DNA of 6,740 nt, from contig CALCGS010000136.1 of assembly GCA_937901165.1 (NCBI GenBank), positions 1 through 6,740 on the forward strand, read 5' to 3'. The position numbers and the translations under genes are program-made. This document shows positions 6,147 through 6,740 of this stretch, in pieces. The notes under the pieces are model-generated. The model searched no databases, had not been told where the DNA came from, and worked only from the letters and a program-made list of their open reading frames with translations. Each line of letters starts with the position of its first letter. The first letter of the stretch is position 1. This DNA is from an uncultured Alphaproteobacteria bacterium (lineage in GTDB: Bacteria; Pseudomonadota; Alphaproteobacteria; Rs-D84).

Positions 6147-6175
6147 AATCTATCATGAACATATTTTTAATTCAA
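6147..6175 (-). promoter_or_regulatory. Candidate promoter of the flavodoxin-like fragment
   Basis: On the minus strand TTGAAT (6175-6170) and TAGATT (6152-6147) lie 17 nt apart, each with four of six matches, and a TG one base before the -10 gives an extended -10 form. Transcription would begin a few bases before the ATG at 6132, which supports that start over the one at 6162. AT-richness makes chance matches likely. Confidence 0.3.
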
Positions 6176-6200
6176 ATTTAATGAAATTTTTCTTCATATT

Positions 6201-6228
6201 TTGTAAGATGTTTTTTTTATGCTAATAT
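6201..6228 (+). promoter_or_regulatory. Candidate promoter of the DnaQ-like exonuclease
   Basis: TTGTAA (6201-6206) and TAATAT (6223-6228) are 16 nt apart and each match four of six consensus bases. TGC directly before the -10 makes an extended -10 element. The predicted start near 6235 leaves a leader of about 15 nt holding GGGAG before the ATG at 6250. The -10 overlaps the left arm of the interrupted palindrome. Confidence 0.4.
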
Positions 6229-6251
6229 TTACTCAATGGGAGAGTAAATAT
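6225..6251 (+). promoter_or_regulatory. Interrupted palindrome over the -10 and start codon of the exonuclease gene (candidate operator)
   Basis: ATATTTACTC (6225-6234) and GAGTAAATAT (6242-6251) are perfect reverse complements, 10 bp each, around a 7-nt spacer AATGGGA. The left arm overlaps the candidate -10, the right arm reaches into the ATG, and the Shine-Dalgarno GGGAG spans spacer and right arm. If transcription starts near 6235 the left arm is not in the mRNA, so a protein-binding operator is more likely than an RNA hairpin. The regulator is unknown; the site does not look like the GTTC-N7-GTTC LexA box of alphaproteobacteria. Confidence 0.5.
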
Positions 6252-6555
6252 GCCAAGAAAAAAACTTGTAGAAATAGTTTTAGATGTTGAAACCACAGGG
6301 TTAGATTATAAGAAAGAACGTATGGTTGAGTTTGCTGCTTTAAGACTTGAAAACGGCGTCATTAAAGATTCTTTTGAAACGCTGATTAACCCTGAACAGC
6401 ATATAAGAAAATCAAGTATAGCAATTCACGGTATTGTTGAAGATATGGTAAAAGATGCACCGACAGAAGCAGAAATTATGCCTAAAATTTTGGAATTTAT
6501 CGGTGATTATCCAATTGTTGCCCACAACGCAATTTTTGATTACAGTTTTAGGTAA
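6250..6555 (+). CDS. DnaQ-like 3'-5' exonuclease (DEDDh), 3'-truncated
   Basis: This is the N-terminal part of an exonuclease of the DnaQ/RNase T superfamily, which removes nucleotides from 3' ends with two metal ions; members include the proofreading subunit of DNA polymerase III. Exo I is VLDVETTGLD with D12 and E14. The region HIRKSSIAIHGIVEDMVKDAP is the conserved loop, and Exo II is VAHNAIFDYSF with D97. The frame stops at 6553-6555 after 101 residues, directly after Exo II, where relatives continue with FL and about 70 more residues. The Exo III His and Asp are missing, so the product as read would be inactive. GGGAG stands 7 nt before the ATG. The stop coincides with a change to a different open frame, so the gene is broken at about 6548. 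Whether the intact gene was dnaQ itself cannot be told. Confidence 0.8.
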   Translation: MPRKKLVEIVLDVETTGLDYKKERMVEFAALRLENGVIKDSFETLINPEQHIRKSSIAIHGIVEDMVKDAPTEAEIMPKILEFIGDYPIVAHNAIFDYSFR

Positions 6556-6740
6556 AGCTACATATAACAAATATGCAAAGAAAGAGAACTTCGCACCAAT
6601 CCCAATGTCAGCTTTACATATTAAGTTCACTGATTTATATTACTTATTCATGGAGAACAATGTTAAGATGAGACCTATGGATAATGCTGACGGTATAGAA
6701 CGTGTTAAGAAACTTATTGCATTCCTTAACAAAGTATATG
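6551..6740 (+). CDS. Unrecognised open frame, partial (both ends missing)
   Basis: A frame different from that of the exonuclease is open from 6551 to the window end, about 63 codons, and starts GKATYNKYAKKENFAPIPMS. The rest contains FTDLYYLFMENNVKMRP and ends in RVKKLIAFLNKVY. I do not recognise a family. The composition looks like real protein, with mixed charged and aromatic residues and no low-complexity runs. All four phenylalanines use TTC, and AAC and AAG are common, whereas the adjoining exonuclease uses TTT for all five of its phenylalanines. The absence of a plausible start with a ribosome-binding site at its left end suggests it is the middle or end of a gene joined here. It could also be a chance open frame. 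Confidence 0.4.

Noticed and set aside
1..6740. CRISPR array, tRNA genes, transposase or terminal inverted repeats explaining the broken genes
   Set aside because: No repeated spacer pattern, no tRNA cloverleaf and no transposase-like frame was seen. The three break regions (about 595, 5990, 6548) share no obvious common sequence.

Overview
The window is AT-rich bacterial DNA with a conserved core (about 1000-5950) and fragmentary gene pieces at both ends. The core carries a translation operon on the minus strand, rpmI (bL35) - rplT (bL20) - pheS - pheT. A divergent mreC (cell shape) lies on the plus strand. The PheS C-terminus (DIRAFYNGDVRWLKNNGF) resembles alphaproteobacterial PheS. The four-gene order without infC just upstream also fits that class. 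My best guess is an uncultured, low-GC alphaproteobacterium, possibly host-associated; no rRNA or other decisive marker is present.

Layout: 1-564 (-) is the C-terminal part of a DUF2971-family protein, cut at the window edge and missing its N-terminal part near 595. At the same point the plus strand enters endonuclease III (nth) in mid-gene and runs to 1009. A hairpin with A/T tracts on both sides (995-1021) serves nth and the oppositely oriented pheT. Then follow pheT (1022-3340), pheS (3353-4315), an 86-nt gap with a perfect palindrome, rplT (4402-4770) and rpmI (4787-4990), all read right to left. The 137-nt rpmI/mreC divergent spacer holds weak promoter candidates and a strong stem-loop in the rpmI leader. 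mreC (5128-5949) looks complete but has no mreB or mreD next to it. Beyond it are the N-terminal part of a flavodoxin-like gene (-), the first two motifs of a DnaQ-like exonuclease (+) under an interrupted palindrome, and an unrecognised open frame running off the right end with different codon choice.

The operon makes two large-subunit ribosomal proteins and both subunits of phenylalanyl-tRNA synthetase, so it supports translation. All four genes share an unusual G4-G5 Shine-Dalgarno-like motif. I see no CRISPR array, complete mobile element or convincing new multi-gene system. The most noteworthy signals are abrupt gene-fragment junctions at both ends (assembly chimera or real rearrangement), the palindrome over the exonuclease start, the RNA structures in the ribosomal-protein operon and the G-rich ribosome-binding sites.
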